Position numbers and translations under genes: made by a program. Source: an uncultured Pseudoflavonifractor sp. (GTDB taxonomy: Bacteria > Bacillota_A > Clostridia > Oscillospirales > Oscillospiraceae). Taken from it: a DNA stretch of 5,164 bases. Under the pieces are notes generated by a model, which was not told the DNA's origin, made no database searches, and saw nothing but the letters and a program-made list of their open reading frames with translations. Position 1 is the first letter of the stretch; every line of letters begins with the position of its first letter. This document shows, in pieces, positions 3,893-5,164 of this stretch. The stretch lies in assembly GCA_947575475.1 (NCBI GenBank), contig CANPNN010000112.1, positions 1 through 5,164 on the forward strand, written 5' to 3'.

Positions 3893-5164
3893 CACAGCTT
3901 TTCCATATACTGGGCCGCCGAGCGGAGCATTAACTTCTTCGTGCCCACGTTGTCAAAGGCCACCTCGATGAGAGCGTCGTTGCCCATCTTGGAGAGGGAC
4001 AGGATCATTCCCTTTCCAAAGGCTTTATGCATGACCATCTCCCCCTTCTGGAAGTCAGGCAAGGGGGGAGCCGCTTTTGCCGCGGCCTTCAGAATGGACT
4101 GCTTGCTCCGGGCAGGCCGGGATACGGGGCTCCCCCCTCCTGGACGGCTCTGCCCATAGGCAGGACGGCGACTCTGATAACCTCCGCCAGAGGAATAGCC
4201 GCCGGAAGAGGGATATCCGCTCCCCCCATAGGAGTAACCACCGGAACGATGCCCCTCCCCATAGGAGTATCCACTCTCCTCCTCATCATAGAACTCCCGC
4301 TCGGGCCGCCAGGAACTCTCCTCGATCCTCCACTGACCAGACATGGGAGCCTGACCGCTCCGCTCCACATGCTCCTCGGGTATCTCCTCCAGGAACCGGG
4401 AGGGCCGGTTAGATGAGGTGCGTCCATAGAGCATCCGCTGGTTGGCGCAGACCATGTAGAGCCGCTCCTTGGCTCGGGTCATAGCCACGTAGCAAAGCCG
4501 CCGCTCCTCCTCCATCTCTTCGGCATCCCCGATAGAACGGATCCCGGGGAATATCCCCTCCTCTGCTCCCACCACAAAGACCACGGGGAACTCCAGGCCC
4601 TTGGCAGAGTGCATGGTCATCATCACCACGCTCTCCTCGTTTGGGTCGTGGTTGTCCAGGTCGGTATAGAGGGCGATCTCATCCAGAAAACCGGAAAGAG
4701 AGGGCTCCTCTGCGTTATCCAGATAGTTTTGGATGGAGCTCTGCAATTCCCGCACGTTCTCCAGCCGGGTCCGGTCTTCCACGGTATCCTTAGCCTCCAG
4801 AGCGATGGCATACCCGCTGTCAGCGCAGAGAACGTCATAGAACTCGGTCAGGGACATCTCCCCCGCCTGCTGGCGCAGATTGGTGATAAGGCCTGTAAAC
4901 ACCGCCAGCTTGGCCGCCGCCTTCTGCAGGTCGGGGTAATCCCGGGCATGGCTGATGACCTCCCAGAGGGAGCGCCCAGTCTGAACTGCAAGCTGTTGGG
5001 CGGTATCTACTGTCTTTTGTCCGATCCCACGGGGCGGGTTGTTGATAATGCGTTGTAAACGCAGATCATCTCCGGGGTTATTGATAACACAGAGGTAGGC
5101 CAGCATATCCTTCACCTCCGCCCGATCAAAAAACCGGGTACCGCCGATAATGCGGTAGGGGACC
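3892..5164 (-). CDS. pcrA: ATP-dependent DNA helicase PcrA/UvrD, C-terminal part, cut by the window edge
   Basis: A superfamily 1A 3'-5' DNA helicase acting in nucleotide-excision repair, replication-fork clearance and transcription-linked repair. The visible 423 codons begin inside the protein, which is usually about 740 residues, so Walker A and motifs Ia-III lie off the right edge. Visible in order: the motif IV region YRIIGGTRFFDRAEVKDMLA at the extreme edge; domain 2B; motif V (MTMHSAKGLEFPVVF, visible residues 182-196); and motif VI (EEERRLCYVAMTRAKERL, 218-235) with the arginine finger in TRAK. A Gly/Ser/Tyr-rich linker follows (about 293-347). Last is a Tudor-like tail, FQKGEMVMHKAFGKG through VAFDNVGTKKLML, which in PcrA/UvrD binds RNA polymerase. 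No frame damage is seen. The TGA at 3894-3892 overlaps the start of the small membrane gene. Confidence 0.96.
   Translation of the reverse strand, partial: VPYRIIGGTRFFDRAEVKDMLAYLCVINNPGDDLRLQRIINNPPRGIGQKTVDTAQQLAVQTGRSLWEVISHARDYPDLQKAAAKLAVFTGLITNLRQQAGEMSLTEFYDVLCADSGYAIALEAKDTVEDRTRLENVRELQSSIQNYLDNAEEPSLSGFLDEIALYTDLDNHDPNEESVVMMTMHSAKGLEFPVVFVVGAEEGIFPGIRSIGDAEEMEEERRLCYVAMTRAKERLYMVCANQRMLYGRTSSNRPSRFLEEIPEEHVERSGQAPMSGQWRIEESSWRPEREFYDEEESGYSYGEGHRSGGYSYGGSGYPSSGGYSSGGGYQSRRPAYGQSRPGGGSPVSRPARSKQSILKAAAKAAPPLPDFQKGEMVMHKAFGKGMILSLSKMGNDALIEVAFDNVGTKKLMLRSAAQYMEKL
4177..4275 (-). repeat. Degenerate Gly-Ser-Tyr repeat within the PcrA linker
   Basis: The encoded stretch consists of short imperfect units such as SGYSYG, SGGYSYGG, SSGGY and SSGGGY. 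By my count 29 of 33 residues are Gly, Ser or Tyr. At DNA level the motif CATAGGAGTA recurs on the plus strand about 30 bp apart. It joins helicase motif VI to the RNA-polymerase-binding tail and should be disordered. Such repeats are prone to length change by slippage. Confidence 0.75.

Noticed and set aside
4609..5058. 149-codon plus-strand frame opposite pcrA
   Set aside because: It lies within motif-bearing helicase coding sequence on the other strand and has no recognisable content.
2397..5164. A multi-gene DNA-damage or defence island (glycosylase, HAD, membrane protein, PcrA)
   Set aside because: The glycosylase/HAD pair and the pcrA/membrane pair are in convergent units, and both repair genes are common housekeeping genes. 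There is no nuclease, toxin, integrase or other accessory hallmark.

Overview
The window looks like chromosomal DNA from a GC-rich, gut-type member of the Clostridia (Firmicutes/Bacillota). The evidence is a T-box leader, AGGAGG-type ribosome binding sites, a sigma-A promoter with near-consensus boxes, and PcrA and ValS sequences of Gram-positive type. Oscillospirales (Flavonifractor/Lawsonibacter-like) would fit the codon usage and GC, but that placement is a guess from memory and no search was run. I see no mobile element, CRISPR array, rRNA or tRNA gene.

Left part (1-1446, all minus strand; transcription runs right to left). A strong promoter (TTGACT-17 nt-TATACT) drives a T-box leader whose specifier reads GUC (valine) and which ends in a perfect 11-bp terminator. 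Downstream come a YcxB-like two-helix membrane protein, a broken SF0329-family gene with two single-base frame disruptions, and then the first 48 codons of valS, which leaves the window at its left edge. The valine T-box is therefore about 1 kb away from the synthetase it is expected to control, with two unrelated genes in between.

Middle part (1453-3610). A DMT/EamA-family transporter (minus strand) is divergent from a two-gene operon on the plus strand. That operon holds a 3-methyladenine DNA glycosylase of the AAG/Mpg family and a HAD-superfamily phosphatase, joined by an ATGA overlap. The divergent gap is only about 50 bp.

Right part (3614-5164, minus strand). The C-terminal part of PcrA/UvrD helicase enters from the right edge, with motifs IV to VI, a Gly/Ser/Tyr-rich linker and the RNA-polymerase-binding tail domain. 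A small three-helix membrane protein follows, overlapping the pcrA stop. Its end lies 3 bp from the end of the HAD gene (tail to tail), with no intrinsic terminator visible.

Two genes have clear DNA-repair roles (the glycosylase and PcrA), but they are in separate, convergent transcription units. Most of the window is ordinary housekeeping. The part most worth a second look is the remodelled valS operon at the left.
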